NCBI GenBank assembly: GCA_963921825.1
Contig: OY997589.1
Location: 50,400,546 to 50,464,545, forward strand
Direction of reading: 5' to 3'
DNA length: 64,000 nucleotides
Origin: Erodium maritimum
Lineage: Eukaryota > Streptophyta > Magnoliopsida > Geraniales > Geraniaceae
The notes beneath the pieces are model-generated. The model was not told where the DNA came from and made no database searches. It saw only the letters and a program-made list of their open reading frames with translations. Shown here piece after piece: positions 1 through 12,600 of the stretch. The first letter of the stretch is position 1, and each line of letters starts with the position of its first letter. The position numbers and the translations under genes are program-made.

Positions 1-109
1 CCAAATATGTTAATGTTTCGAATATCAGTATATTAGCACGATCAGATGTTTCAGTCATATAATCTTACACGTTTTGACAACTTATAAATATCTGGAAGGA
101 TCTATAATT

Positions 110-1860
110 ATTTTTTTCTGCTCGAAAAAAAACGGATTAAAAAAGAGAGAAAAAATCAAATAGAAACTACTCCTTAACGTAAAAACCGTGTCAACCAATC
201 CAAGCCATTCATTTTAAGAATGGATGGATGAGATGCAATTGATTTGTTGACTTGTTGACTGCAAAAAAAAAACACTTTTTAGTAAGTGGTAAGGGCTTTT
301 TAGTAAAACCATCATATTATTTATTTTTACCAATTCACTAGTTTAATTTTTCCCACTTCGTTTGAACTCCGATTGGCTTCAAACTTGCGCCATTATTTTT
401 GTTTTTTCAAGGGCTTTCTATCAAGATCAATCATGAATATATTTTGAAGCACGAAAAAAAAATTATTTCGGGGCTGATTTTTAAAAAGAAGTTAAGTCTG
501 GGTAATTTTTATCAACACTATACACTGGGTTTATCAATACTGAACACTAGTTTTATCACCTTATTTTCCAAAATCGAACATGATTTTTATCACATCATCA
601 CATGTTTTTTTATGAACATTTATCAACACTAAACACTATGTTTATCATTAAATTACATGTGTTTTTATCATCCCATCACATGTTTTTTTATCAACACTAA
701 ACTCTAGTTTATCACCCTTCTTTCGGGGCTGATTTTAAAAAAAAGTTCAGTCTGGGTATTTTTTTATCAACACTATACACTGGGTTTATCAACATCATAC
801 ACTAGGTTTATCAACACTGAACACTAGTTTTATCACCTCATTTTCAAAAATCGAACATGATTTTTATCACATCATCACATGTTTTTTTATGAACACTAAG
901 CACTAGTTTTATCAACACTAAACACTACGTTTATCATTAAATTACATGTGTTTTTATCATCCCATCACATGTTTTTTTTATCGACACTAAACTCTAGTTT
1001 ATCACCCTTCTTTCGGGGCTGATTTTAAAAAAAGTTCAGTCTGGGTAATTTTTATCAACACTATACACTGGGTTTATCAACACCATACACACTAGGTTTA
1101 TCAACACTGAACACTAGTTTTATCACCTCATTTTCAAAAATCGAACATGATTTTTATCACATCATCACATGTTTTTTATGAACACTAAGCACTAGTTTTA
1201 TCAACACTAAACACTACGTTTATCATTAAATTACATGTGTTTTTATCATCCCATCACATGTTTTTTTTATCACCCCAGTACATGTTTTTTTTTATCGACA
1301 CTAAACTCTAGTTTATCACCCTTATTTTTAATTGAACTCGATTTTTATCACCTCATTATCTATTTTTTATCACCCCAGTACATGTTTTTATCAACATTTA
1401 GCACTAGTTTGATACCCCGATATAAAAAATTTATTATTGAAGATTTATCAACACTCAACATTGTTTTTATCACACCAATATAACTATTTAGTTTCGTGCT
1501 TCAAAATATATTCATGACTGATCTTGATTTAAAGCCCTTGGAAAAAGAAAAATATTGGCGCAAGTTTGAAGCTAATCGAAGTTCAAACGAATCGGGAAAT
1601 ATTAAATTAGTGAATTGGTTAAGAAAAAAAAATGGACACTTGTCCGCATGGAACCATGCTAATACAATTATGCCCTTGCTTGTGTGAGAAATGATGAAAG
1701 TGGCGTGAATTTGGGTGAAATTGGGGTGATGATGTGACATCATGGTGAATGTTAGATTTTAGGTGTGTGTGGCTTGGATTGGTTCACACAGTTTTTGGGA
1801 TAACAGGAGTTCCTAGCTGATTTCTCCTCTTAAAAAGGAAAGAATAAATTGAAGAAAAAA
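110..1860. mobile_element. Foldback/MULE-like element with long inverted arms
   Basis: Two long, diverged inverted arms flank a tandem array. The inner arm at 330-456 matches the reverse complement of 1484-1625, including the shared words CAATTCACTA, TTCAAACTTGCGCCA and ATATATTTTGAAGCACGA. An outer block at 184-206 (CCAATCCAAGCC) matches 1771-1792 inverted, and weaker similarity continues to about 110 and 1860. No transposase-like ORF is visible, so the element is non-autonomous. Long inverted repeats around internal tandem repeats are typical of foldback elements and some Mutator-like elements. I could not find a clean 9-bp target duplication, so the family and exact ends are uncertain. Nothing recognisable lies in 1-109. 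Confidence 0.6.
471..1480. repeat. AT-rich tandem array, about 260-300 bp period with short sub-repeats
   Basis: Three imperfect large units begin near 471, 726 and 1016, each opening with GGGGCTGATTTT followed by AAGTT(C/A)AGTCTGGGTA. Within each unit a short motif of the form TTTATCAACACTAAACACTA or TTTATCACATCATCACATG recurs every 20-30 bp, so the array has two levels of repetition. The last part (about 1250-1480) keeps only the short motif. It fills the space between the inverted arms of the surrounding element. Small ORFs across it are by-products of the repeat. Confidence 0.8.
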
Positions 1861-1949
1861 ATGCTGAAAGTTGATGGAATTTTTAAAAAATATTCTCTGG
1901 AAAAACTACCTCGATTATATATATACAAGACCAAAATGAAATAAATGAA

Positions 1950-3673
1950 GTGACTCAACTTTCAGCTCGTTTATCTGAATAATGAACCGTTGAAATCCAA
2001 ATTCCATCGTTCACTTTGAATAAAAATATGTAGAGAACATTCACTCCAAAAATCAACTTTATCGGACCTTGGATGAACCTCCGATCGAGCTCATGAAGGT
2101 GGCTGGTCGGACAGAAAACAATGCAGAAAATTATGCACCTTTTCTTCTCTATTTGTTCAAGAACACCAAGAAAAGATGAACGGCTTGAGTCTCCTAGACG
2201 CCTACGTATCCAGCACGTAGTTCTTGTATATAGAACACAAATTTTGGAGCAAAAAGTCTTGGCCAAAACCTAGAGAGAGAGGAAGAAGATGGAGTTGTGT
2301 TCTACTTCTTGTCTTGGTTTGTTATATTGAATAAGATGACAATAATCCCATCAATATAATAAACAAAAATCTATGACAAGTAAGGTGTAGAGAAGCATGG
2401 TGTAAATAGGACAAGTATGGTGTTAAGTATGAGTGGACATGATATGGTTAAGTGATGAATTATCAACACTTTAATTCATGTCTTCCATACTTAGTGCTAA
2501 TTAATCAAGACCTTGATTAATTATTTCCATGGGCCTTGGTTGCATGGGCCTCATAGAATATGACTCGTGGCCATTCCCAACGAGGTTCCGTGACGTGCTC
2601 ATCGCCTCCAAGCCTTCCATACAAGAGATGTCCAACATTATCCGACGTGATCAATCCAAGACTCCAAGCCTTGTCTCGATCCGTAAAGTCATATTCACTT
2701 ACGGGCACATGACCCAAAACCCAGTTTTGGTCATGTCCCGAGACAACTCCCTTTTGGTCATTCTCCATAAATGTGTTAATGACTTTCATCCTCTGGTGTG
2801 ACCCTTAGGATTATGCATGTCAATAGATCAACGTAAAATCCCATTTTACTTGATCCTATTTAAGTGGCAACTAACGAGACTTTAGTATTGTCTGACACTG
2901 AATAACGAATCGACCTTGTCGATTCTAACCTTTCTGTCGTCCCTGTCATTATCCGTTTATCTCTGATATTCCTATTGAGATAAGGCATAGAGATGTCATC
3001 CTTATTATTCTCAATCACTATTCCTTGATATGTGAGATGACTGAATATATGATACCCAGTATCATGTGCATGGTCATGTTATTCTTTCAGTCACTCTCGA
3101 TCAAGCGGCCCAGAACCGATATCTTTCCCATACCGCAGTATGAAGGATAAATCCCTTAGTCGTCTTTCGTGTCACTCATGATGTTCGTCCCCAAGCCAAT
3201 CCTGGCCGTTATGGAAGCCCTGTTACGGACAACGTTAGCCTCAGGTCATACTCAATTGTTTACATCATAGCGATCACAAAGACTCCTTGGTCTAAGGATA
3301 CATGACAATCTACGACAATGAATATGTTCATGACTTGATCTATGACACATATTCATGTAGGGTCGTCCAATATCATGTCCCATATGATATCTATGATCAA
3401 ACTCCGGAATCCCATTCCAATGACTAACAAAACGTAAGCCATAAAGAGCCATCTTTCATACTAGTCGCTTCTAGTGAAGCTTTGTTGACTAGGGACCCAT
3501 CGAGTGGGATCTATCTCGATCTATGGTTATGTTCGCATGGTGGGCATAGATCAGAGAACACATCGATATATTACTCCAACACATAAGTAATATAAAGCCG
3601 CTTTAATTTTATTGCGAACGATGATATATACATGTGGACATTTAGGATTGAACTACGGACACTAAGACTAACA
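1950..3673 (-). mobile_element. Diverged LTR family A (copia) relic
   Basis: From about 2160 the sequence aligns by eye with the three near-identical 1688-bp family A LTRs elsewhere in the window, but with many substitutions. Shared landmarks include GGCTTGAGTCTCC-AGACGCCTACGTATCC, the inverted motif around CCCAAAACCCAGTTTTGGTCATG, and the 3' end GCACTAAGACTAACA at 3659-3673. The first roughly 200 bp (1950-2160) differ from the family and the true left end is not defined. No matching 5-bp duplication was found. It is the oldest-looking full-length-type copy of this LTR here. Orientation is inferred from the copy at 46098-47785, which lies beside a minus-strand polypurine tract. Confidence 0.65.
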
Positions 3674-4570
3674 GAACACTCTCAGTTTTAGGGGGACATA
3701 TCACAATTCATCCCAGTCAGTACATGGATTCTGCACCCTGCATCCTGCCTCCTTTGATATACATGCTCTTAGAAACAAAAGAGTAGATTCAATCACAGGT
3801 CCCTAACCTGAACCATTAGTTAGAACTAGTGTGATTTTGACGAGTTGATCATGTTTTATTGATCATGCATATAGAGATATGAGTAAAAGTCACAGATGTA
3901 AAAGAGTTTAACATTTGGACGACACACGTTGAGAATACTCCATAGAAAAAAGAGACATGAGTATATCTCAATTATCAAAGTAGTCTTTAGTCCTACGACC
4001 ATGGCATCGCCATGTGATCTACATGAGGTGTATTCATGACTTGACATAACCAAACGCTTGTCCTAACAGATAGTTATAAAGGTTATTATCGGACATGGAT
4101 ACACACATGTGAGATATATGGGTGATGGTCATAGGGACTTGTCACTTGTGTTACACAAGTTATATGACATCATCACGACCACTCTTGATGAGTAGGAGGT
4201 TTGTAAGAGAAGCATGGTCATGTGTGTGATTAGTCACCTACATTCTTCACTCGGAATCAAGAGAACATATCGAGATTGAAGTAGAAAGGATGATGCTTCT
4301 ATGCCTTTGTTTAGTCATGACATTCTCCAAATGACAAGAGGATAAAACTACATATGATAACAAGACTTGAAGAAGTAACGGTATCTTGTTTCATTTCACT
4401 ACCAATACTCAGAGAATCCTAAAGGGTCACACACAATAGAGAAAGACCACAACGAAGTGGACGAAATGGTTTCGATTAAATAAAATGATGTGTAAATATA
4501 TTTGATATAATAAACATATAAATTTTATTTAATTGAAATACTCACAAAGGAAAATAATATTTGTATTTAA
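3674..4570. mobile_element. Unclassified LTR-like relic, related to the COG6 intron relic
   Basis: No coding capacity is visible. Motifs such as CATGTTTTATTGATCATGCAT, an AGTCTTTAGTCCTACGACC block and a GGACATGGATACACACATGTGAG block occur in the same order as diverged counterparts at 13995-14420 inside the COG6 intron. The AT-rich tail (about 4480-4600) follows CCTAAAGGGTCACACACA, a pattern I associate with copia-type LTRs. It is probably an old LTR fragment lying directly beside the family A relic; boundaries are approximate. Confidence 0.4.
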
Positions 4571-5751
4571 TTATTATAAAGTATAGTAATTAAATAGACA
4601 AATAAAAGGCCCAAATATATCTGATAACAGATGAAAGAGGGGTGAACCAGAACTGGAAGTCTGATAACCTCATCCTAGCCTCGACCTGGTACTTCCAGGC
4701 AGACATCACTGTTAGATTCCGGACACCAAGGCCGGATTTGGAGAAGCAGCGTAGGACCTTCGGAACTAAGCCCATCGCAGCGCCAAGGCGGAAATTCGAC
4801 TAGCACGCCGACGAGGACTCGAGAGGGGGCAGTCACCGGAACACGAACGGATCCACTTGTCACTGCAGCACGAATGGACCAAACGGAAACGGAGAGAACA
4901 AGGAACGAGGGGGAGAGGGAGGAAAGAAGGGTGGGGGGAAGAAGAAAGGGTGAACCAGAGATGCATCCGTCGTCAACGACCACAACCGTGACCGTGACCG
5001 TGACCGTTACCAGCGAGGGCGAGAAGAGGACTGGCGGCGTGTACCGTAACTCGAGAGGGTTTTCTTCTTAGTTGTCTTTTATAAATTAAGTTACGACTAT
5101 TTAGGTCATTTCTATCTAAATTTATGTAAGGACAAGGATTTCAATTTTTGATGAATCTAGGGGTTTACATCATTTAAAAAAATGAACGGCGAATTAAATG
5201 ATTTTCAAAAGATTGTCTGACAATGCTAATATTTGATGGTTTAACGACTCCACCGATATTTCTAAAAGTTAATAAAATTAAGCGAAAACCGAACCGATGT
5301 TAGAGTAGACAAACATAGTTAAACCATATATAAATACAAACGATGAAACATAAACATCACTTCCTATAAACTTTTACCCCAAACACATTTTTCTTAGTTA
5401 CTTCTCAATAGTAAGAGTTCCTATGATAAACAAAAAATAATAATAAGAGTTCCTCTGCTAATAAAAAAATAGTAAGAGTTCTTGTATGATGAATAATATC
5501 AAGTCATGGATGCTAATCCTCCTAATGGAAAAGAAGGGATTTCGGTATCATGGTTCGGAACTTTGAACTATTGATAAGAAACCTTGACTCAGTTCTTAAG
5601 TCAAGCATAGAACCCCTTAGACCAGCTAAAAACCAATGTTTATCACTACACGAATCCATAAAAAACACAGGAGCTTAACTAATCTAGTGTTTGTATGCAA
5701 GAAGATAAAGTTACGCGAACCTTTACATTGCAACTCCTCACATTCATGATC
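4571..5751. other. Unassigned stretch with a short TGACCG-type microsatellite
   Basis: About 4620-5070 is clearly more GC-rich than its surroundings and contains a purine-rich run (4880-4960) and a short ACCGTG hexamer repeat at about 4983-5012. It holds a 65-codon ORF on the plus strand with no family resemblance. The rest, 5070-5751, is AT-rich and forms the 3' flank and probable 3' UTR of the WAT1-related gene. I see no gene or recognisable repeat in it. Confidence 0.4.
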
Positions 5752-8700
5752 CTAGTCTATCGCTTTTGGTAATGTGGTGGAGGGCCCTGAAAACAAGTGT
5801 CCTATCTGGTATGCTACCTTGTTAACTGGCCCATCTTTGTGGAAGAGAGGCTCCGAGCTCCGATTTATTTGTGGCATGATCCCATTACCTCCTTGTCTTT
5901 CTCGGTAGGATGCCCAAGTCACCAAATAAAGACCGGTGATAATTAGTAAACCACCTGCCACACTGCTTCCAGATAAAAAAATAAAAATAAAAACAGTAAA
6001 TTTATATAAATTGAGAAGCATCTGAAATCAAGGGTGTTAAAAATTGTGACTTCCAAAATTGGTACCAAAATATGGCATGTTTTACATACTGAACAGAAAT
6101 GAATGGGGAATATGTATGAAGAGTAAAACCTTCCCAAATAAACCGGACTTCCAAGAAAAATCCTTGAGAGTATAGCAGATGCTGCAGGTTGAAGTGGATT
6201 GTAGAGAGCAACTAAAGAAGGTCCTAAGATCTTATTGGACCAAGTCAAAAGTCCATAATTGATGGCAGATGCAACAATACCCTGTAAATAAGATCATGTA
6301 GAGACGTTCAAAACATTTCACTTTTCCAAACACCATGATTCAACTTCCTACAAATCCATTTAAAACAATAACAAAAAGCATTTGCCCAAAATTCTTCATG
6401 TTTTCCAAGTTAGATTATGACAGAACTGAGAATGATTAGGTTTTCTGGACTTGAGTTTCAAAGACTTGAAATCAATCAGAGACTTACAGCATAAGTGACT
6501 GCAAGAGCTTCGGACTGTGTCAAACTCCATTCTGTCGACTCATTTGTGAAGAAAAATGCAGTGATGACCATCAATATTGCACCAAAAAAGTATGAATATG
6601 CTGTGACTGATAGGTTGGCAGGATATTTCCTCAGGAGTGGTGCCTGAAAAATTTGTCATATGTAGAGACTAACATTAACAATCTCGTAAGAGCTGAAGCT
6701 TGAAAAATATACAACAGATTCAGAATGTCATATCCCTAATACTCACATAAGTAATGTTTAACAGAACGTACAAGAAAATCAGTTAATCACAATTACCATT
6801 CCCATAGTTTTCGTCCATTTCTATGGTAGATTCTACAAATGCAATTTTTGTTGTACAAATCCCTGTTGTTTAACAGGGCTGGACACTTTCCTTCAATTCT
6901 AACTATTTTCCAACCAAATACTCCCTGGACTTGAAAGACCAACCGAACCTTTACCCTTCTAAGCTATACCGCATCTTTTAACCACCACATCCTATTTCTG
7001 TAATTCATAGCTTTATCATATTTTATATACTTTCACTGGTCCCAACATTCAAAATATGTTTCATTTCCCTTGAAAATTGTACCTGACAGATAAAATTTGC
7101 AACCCAAATTTAAAACAAAAGGAAAGCCACTTACATAACTAGGCTGGTTTGTAACAAATTATGGCATGGGAAAGATTTGATGAATTCTAGTTTCACTTGG
7201 CTTTAAATATAGTGAGGCCACGTTTGGTTGGTTGGTTTCCTTTACTTTCTTGCTGGACATTACTGGGACATGGTTGGTATGTTTCGTATGACATCATTTA
7301 AATTAGAGTACATGCACCACAGATCTAACATCATGTAGTTGCCCAAGAGGACTAGAAACACTTCACATAATATTGTTTTACTTTTCAAGAAGGCATCTTG
7401 CTAGCTTACCCATGTGGTCACACATTTATGCAAGCCATACCATCATAAATACCACATATTCAAAATCAAATATGGATAATATGATAAACTGTTCCAACCT
7501 GGGTGCTCACCAAAACCCTCCCTATCAAATATTGAAGTACGGACTCAATTATAGATTCACTGGTTGCTCAACCTTAATGGTTTGTTAAGAGAATAATGGT
7601 AGTCAAGTCTCACGCTTAATACGCTTGATGACTGAGTACCCCATATTCAGCAAACAATATGTGCATGTTCTCGCTCATTTTTCTATAACCAATACTCCAA
7701 AAATGAAGGGAAATCAACCTTACCTGAATGGCTAGAAAGGCAGCCATGCACATACAATTTCCCAATAAGCATAAGACTCCAAGGTGCCAATGATCAAGCC
7801 CTAACTCCAGAAAAGTTGAGATTAGCCATCCAGCAGGCTCTGGTTGACCCTTGGCACTTATTTCATTGTGTGCTGCAAACTCTGTTTCTTTGTACCCAAT
7901 CAAAACTGGTCCCCGAAAGAGAACCATAAATATGGCGCCAAAAACGCATACAAGTGTACCTCCAACCTTTGCCTGACCTTCAACCCTGAGTAAATTCACT
8001 TTCTCTGTACTGCAAGCACGGAGATATTAACTCTGCAGCCATGAAACTCAAAACAGGATATGAATATTTGTAGAAATACAAAAGGGGAAGACCAAAACTG
8101 ACCCCATGACTACTGCCAAGAGAAACGTGAAGACTGGAATTGAAGGCTGGATGGCAGCAGCATAAGTTGGATTTGTGTAGCCGAGACCAATGAGAAACAA
8201 AAGCTGGTTGCCGAATATCCTATTTGAATGTGAAGAATAAAGCAACAACAGCGAATCAAACCGAGCAAGTCAAAAGAGTAATAGTAGATACGATTGGTGA
8301 GACAGACAATCAGTGACTGTGACGATCATCTAAACTTACCCAGTCAATCCAAGAAAGAAGAATGATAAAAGAAGGCTTCTTGTGATAGGAACTCGGATCC
8401 GCCTGCAAGCAGCAAATGAGAAATGTTTTATCAATTATTTCATAGATTAAGCAACGGAATGGGGCCATATCTATCAGTCATTCAATTATGATGAAACAAA
8501 ACAAACAGGGCTAAAGGGAAAGAACAATACTAGTTAACAGACTAATCTTAATCAGAAGAAGAATGTGAGTACGAGTCATGTCGATTAAGCAGATGAAAAC
8601 AAAACCCCTAAATCACTCTCGAAATTCAGATTTATGAAGACGAAAGGGTTATTGGTGAATTGGGCAAACCTTTCACGAACATAGGCGACGGGAGCGAGGA

Positions 8701-8854
8701 TGAGGAGGGCGAGGAGGTCGCGGAAGACGCAGAAGACGAGCTGGTTGATGCCGACGTTGAGGGCCACCTTGGTGATGACGTGGTATCCGCCGTTGAAAAG
8801 CTGAACCATGGCCATGGCGGCGTGAGCCTTCCAGGCGTCTCCTGGGGCAGCCAT
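5752..8854 (-). CDS. WAT1-related transporter (EamA/nodulin MtN21 family)
   Basis: Multi-pass membrane protein of the drug/metabolite transporter superfamily. WAT1 itself exports auxin from the vacuole; the substrate of this relative is unknown. Seven exons read in transcript order: 8670-8854, 8340-8402, 8103-8219, 7724-8009, 6488-6643, 6130-6281 and 5752-5962. All junctions are GT-AG and the joined frame is 1170 bp (389 aa plus stop), close to the roughly 390-400 aa usual for the clade. Family landmarks include [19 protein letters not shown] in exon 1, [20 protein letters not shown] in exon 3, GQPEPAGWL in exon 4, and [17 protein letters not shown] and [12 protein letters not shown] in exon 6. 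They match the two-EamA-domain, ten-helix layout and especially the Arabidopsis At4g19185/At5g45370 subgroup as I recall it. The start is the first in-frame ATG; the upstream in-frame extension has only a GTG. I see no defect. Confidence 0.93.
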
Positions 8855-8880
8855 GTCCGACTTGTCCCTCTTCAAGTAAC

Positions 8881-8966
8881 AGGTCTGAGTCAATGCCAAT
8901 GGCGTTGCCACACTGAAATCAAAAGGTCTGAGTCAATGCCAATGGCGTTGCCACAGTGAAATCAAA
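8881..8966. repeat. 43-bp perfect-to-near-perfect tandem duplication just upstream of the WAT1-related start
   Basis: Units 8881-8923 and 8924-8966 both begin AGGTCTGAGTCAATGCC and differ at only a couple of positions. They lie 27-112 bp upstream of the start codon, so in the probable 5' UTR or core promoter. The 43-bp period is not a multiple of three, which argues against a coding role. Confidence 0.85.
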
Positions 8967-9088
8967 TGGATCTGTTATTCTTATTTAACAAGGTAACAAA
9001 ATCACCTCCATCCTCCTTCCCATTTCAGTCTTTGTTTACTCCGTTTGTTTTTTATTTACATAAATTGTATCTATCTTTTTTTTAAGGT

Positions 9089-9388
9089 ATAATTGTCCAA
9101 AACTACCTTAAAATTTAGTTTCGTCTATGCTGTTTGGCTGCCTAAAGTTTTGTCCACGACTTTTTTAGTTTTGATGTAATAAAAATGTTTAGAATGATAG
9201 TCTGGACAATGCTTCCCGGATTGAATAGAAGCGTGGACAAAACTCCAATGCACCCACAAAAGCGTGAGCAAAACTTTAATACACCCACAAAGTGTGGACA
9301 AAACTTTAGTGCACCCACAGAACGTGGACAAAATTTTGTACATCAACTCGTTTGTGGACGAAATTTTAGGATAGTTTTGGACGATTAT
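9089..9388. mobile_element. MITE-like element, about 300 bp, with inverted ends and internal repeats
   Basis: The left end (9089-9125: ATAATTGTCCAAAACTACC, then TTAAAATTT and CGTC) matches the reverse complement of 9355-9388 (ATAATCGTCCAAAACTATCC, then TAAAATTTCGTCC). Between them, roughly 30-bp imperfect repeats with the core GTGGACAAAACTTTA run from 9230 to 9360, and an inverted copy of that core lies at 9142-9160. It lies between the WAT1-related gene and the COG6 3' end, with no coding capacity. An 8-bp TTTTTTAA occurs just outside both ends but is too simple to prove a target duplication. The superfamily is unknown; the layout resembles a small version of the element at 110-1860. Confidence 0.65.
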
Positions 9389-9676
9389 TTTTTAAATGTT
9401 CATGTTCACAGTATCTCCATCTCCCGTCAACAGTTAAGATTTAAGTTTTGATAATTAAGATTTACAGGCTCAATGATCAAGACTTGTGCTATTTATTCGA
9501 TAATTTGAATTCAGATGCAGATCTCTGATATGGTTCGGTTCTACCTTACAAACATGCAACAAATGTATATAGGAATGGAGGGGATACAATGTTCTTTTAC
9601 TCGCCGTGAAATACAAAATTCTTGAAATAATGAATGAGTCTAAATCACGTCTTGTGTTATAGGGATAGGAGGAAAG

Positions 9677-12600
9677 TCAAATTCCTAAAATGGTCCTGAT
9701 CTGGTCTGGGGGGTGCCTTGCCAATGACTTAGGGTCTGGATAGCGGTTCTTCGGATCCATAATTGCCTTGTAAATAAGCTCATATGCTTCTGCTAGCAGC
9801 CTCGCTACATGCACAGAAGCTTCACCTCGCAACTTGGGGACCTGCATCTGCTCAAACTCAGGTAGCCAGCTCTCGCTTCCCAGAATAAGCCCAAAGAAAG
9901 ACTTCAAACTCTCTGCAAGAGAACCCGGACTTGTCTCCTCTACCTCTGCCAGTGGTGTCGCCTCTCCCTTCACTGAATTGCTCAAGTAATTCATTTTGTT
10001 TGACAACCCACATCTTCTTAAAATAGCCTCCACTTCCTTTTCCACAACAACATTAACGTGATTCTTTATCATTGCACCGAGCCTTTTAACATATTCATCT
10101 GCAACTTCGTGTCCAGATAACGGTTGCTCAATGGCACACAAGCAATTAATAAGGAAGATCTTGGGGGGGAGTTCACTACTCTGCACACATCAACCAAATC
10201 AAAGATTCAGATGCTAAAATTTTATATACAAGATGCTTACGTGATAGATCCATATAAATAATCAAAGATGATGTCAAGATTCATACTCATGGTCTGGAAC
10301 AAAATCTAAGGGTCACTTCGAGGGTCATGAAAACACAAACCTCCAAAAATCGAATTCATTACATTATACACAACCCACAGTGTAAATACCTACCTTCAGC
10401 ATATACACCTCCTTAATTTATATGCATAACATATCCATCCTCGACAAATGAAACCGATTATCATCCTAGGATTTTAACACAGATTTGACTTCTGACAGGG
10501 TCAGATGAAAAAAGTAAGAGAAGTGGGGAATTGCGCAAACCTGAGATGAAGCAGAGCTTGTACTTGACAGGATTGCATCGACTGGAGATTTACTGTTCTG
10601 GCTCGACTCCATACTCATTCTACTTCTTCTAGATGAATGGCCAACTAACTTCGACTTGTGTGCCTCTGCTGCCTTCTCACACATCTGGAATGACAAGGAA
10701 ATAACAAGATGAACACGTATATTTTAACACAAGTTGGACTTCCAAGTATTATGCAAAATGAAGAACTATATATACCATGCTCTATACCAAGGTTCTAAAT
10801 AACGGTAACGGTCAAATCGCGGTAAGGTACCGAATAAGGATATTTCAACTATCGCCAAATCACGTTTTGTATTATATAACAAATAAATACATATATTGAA
10901 GACAAAAATAGCAATAGTTTGGTAAAATAAGATAGTTCCAAACACACTTTAATTCATGCTTGGTGATATTTAATTATTATTTGAAAATTGAATTCAACTT
11001 GCTATTGATAATCTCTTTCTGTGTTCGCGCTATACACAGATCTTCGAGTACAAATTTTGCATATACAGTTTACAATTGTATCTGAAAACTAGTCAACTGA
11101 GTTTTGATCAATTTTCAAATATCGGTCGAAAACGGTCAAAACTCAGTGGTTAAGTTTCACCAAGATATCAGGGTGATATCGGGTTATTTAGAACACTGCT
11201 CCATACATTTTTTTCTTCAAATTTATTGCTGGAATTTGCATCGATTTCAGCATCATATAACCAGAAGTTTGATGTATCATGCAATTTGAAGCATAGAACT
11301 TACCTGAATAATGGGGTCCAGTAAAGCAGATATCACCGGATCAAAATCAACATTAATCCCAGATACAGGAACCATCATGCTATTATGGGTCTCAATTATT
11401 TCAAGCAACACAGACACCCCTTCCCTTACTGCTGCAGGTGGGGAAAGATCAACAGCCACAAGAGGAGGATATCGTAAGAGCTTTTCACCTCTACTTTTCA
11501 GAATGTCAAAAAAGGTTTTCTGAGCAGCATCTTTGAGTGCCCATAGTGTCTGACAGAGAGCAGCTTCTTTTCCCAGTAAATCTGAAATCTACAAGTGAGA
11601 AAACAGTTATAATAAGAATAGACATGAAATAGGGAGAAGGCGAGAGACAATGATCAACTCACAGTGTAGCTGTAAAACTCCAAGGTATTGCTGAGTTTAT
11701 ATGAAATTATAAGACTAGGTTGAGACTGCAGGACTTGCTCAACTCTGACTTTAAATGGCCGACAAACTCCTTCGAAAATTCTATCTAGAACAAACATCGA
11801 ATCAGATTCTGTCTTTCCAGTATCACTATTTGACTTCTCATTGAACCGATTTGCAGTTTGTCCATTATCTACCATAGCATCTGGATCGAGCAACACGAGG
11901 ACAAGTTCTCGTTCAGAGGCCAATGCCTGCATAGAGAAGAACCAATTAAAAACATGACAATCAAATATGTAACAAATTTATAAATAAAATCAGGAATTTC
12001 ATATAGCTAGAACTGAAAGATAGTGCCTTTTGTGTCACACCTGATGGAGCCACCCAAGCATGTCTCCAACATATCGCAAGGGATCATGAGCATGCACTTC
12101 AATAGGTCTAGGAAGTCCACCAGGGCCTCCACGGGTGAGAGCACTTATAAACCTCCTGAACAATGCATTATGCCTCATGTTTGCCACCTGTTTTATATGG
12201 GAGTTAATGCTTCGCAACAAGAACTTTTAAAAACAACTATAATAATCCTAAGGTTTGTGGTTTTAACACTTAAGCTTGATCATTTATATCGGTCATAAAT
12301 AAAAACTTGATCCAGCTATATTGAATCACCTCTTCTGCACAATACTTGAAGAGAACAGGTCTTTCCCTGAGACATCGAACGGCTGTCTTCAAAAGCTCAT
12401 TGACTTCAGGGTTATCCGTGTCGCCTAATTTCCTACATTCTGCCTGGACCCATCTGAGAGAAAATTAACAGCCATATATCATGTAAGGCACGTCCACACC
12501 ACAGAACAAGATAAAGGTATATGATACAAAGAGAGAGAGAGAGACAGATTATACTAGTCATTCAGCCCCAAGTAATTACAACCATTACACAAGATGCAAT

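Noticed and set aside
4874..5071. A 65-codon ORF with Thr-Val repeats.
   Set aside because: The repeat part comes from a hexamer microsatellite and there is no family resemblance.
7196..7290. A GCCACGTTTGGTTGGTTGG motif in a WAT1-related intron that resembles some MITE ends.
   Set aside because: No matching inverted partner or target duplication could be found.
8855..8911. A longer N-terminus for the WAT1-related protein starting at 8911.
   Set aside because: The codon at 8911 is GTG and the extra residues have no counterpart in the family; the first ATG is at 8854.
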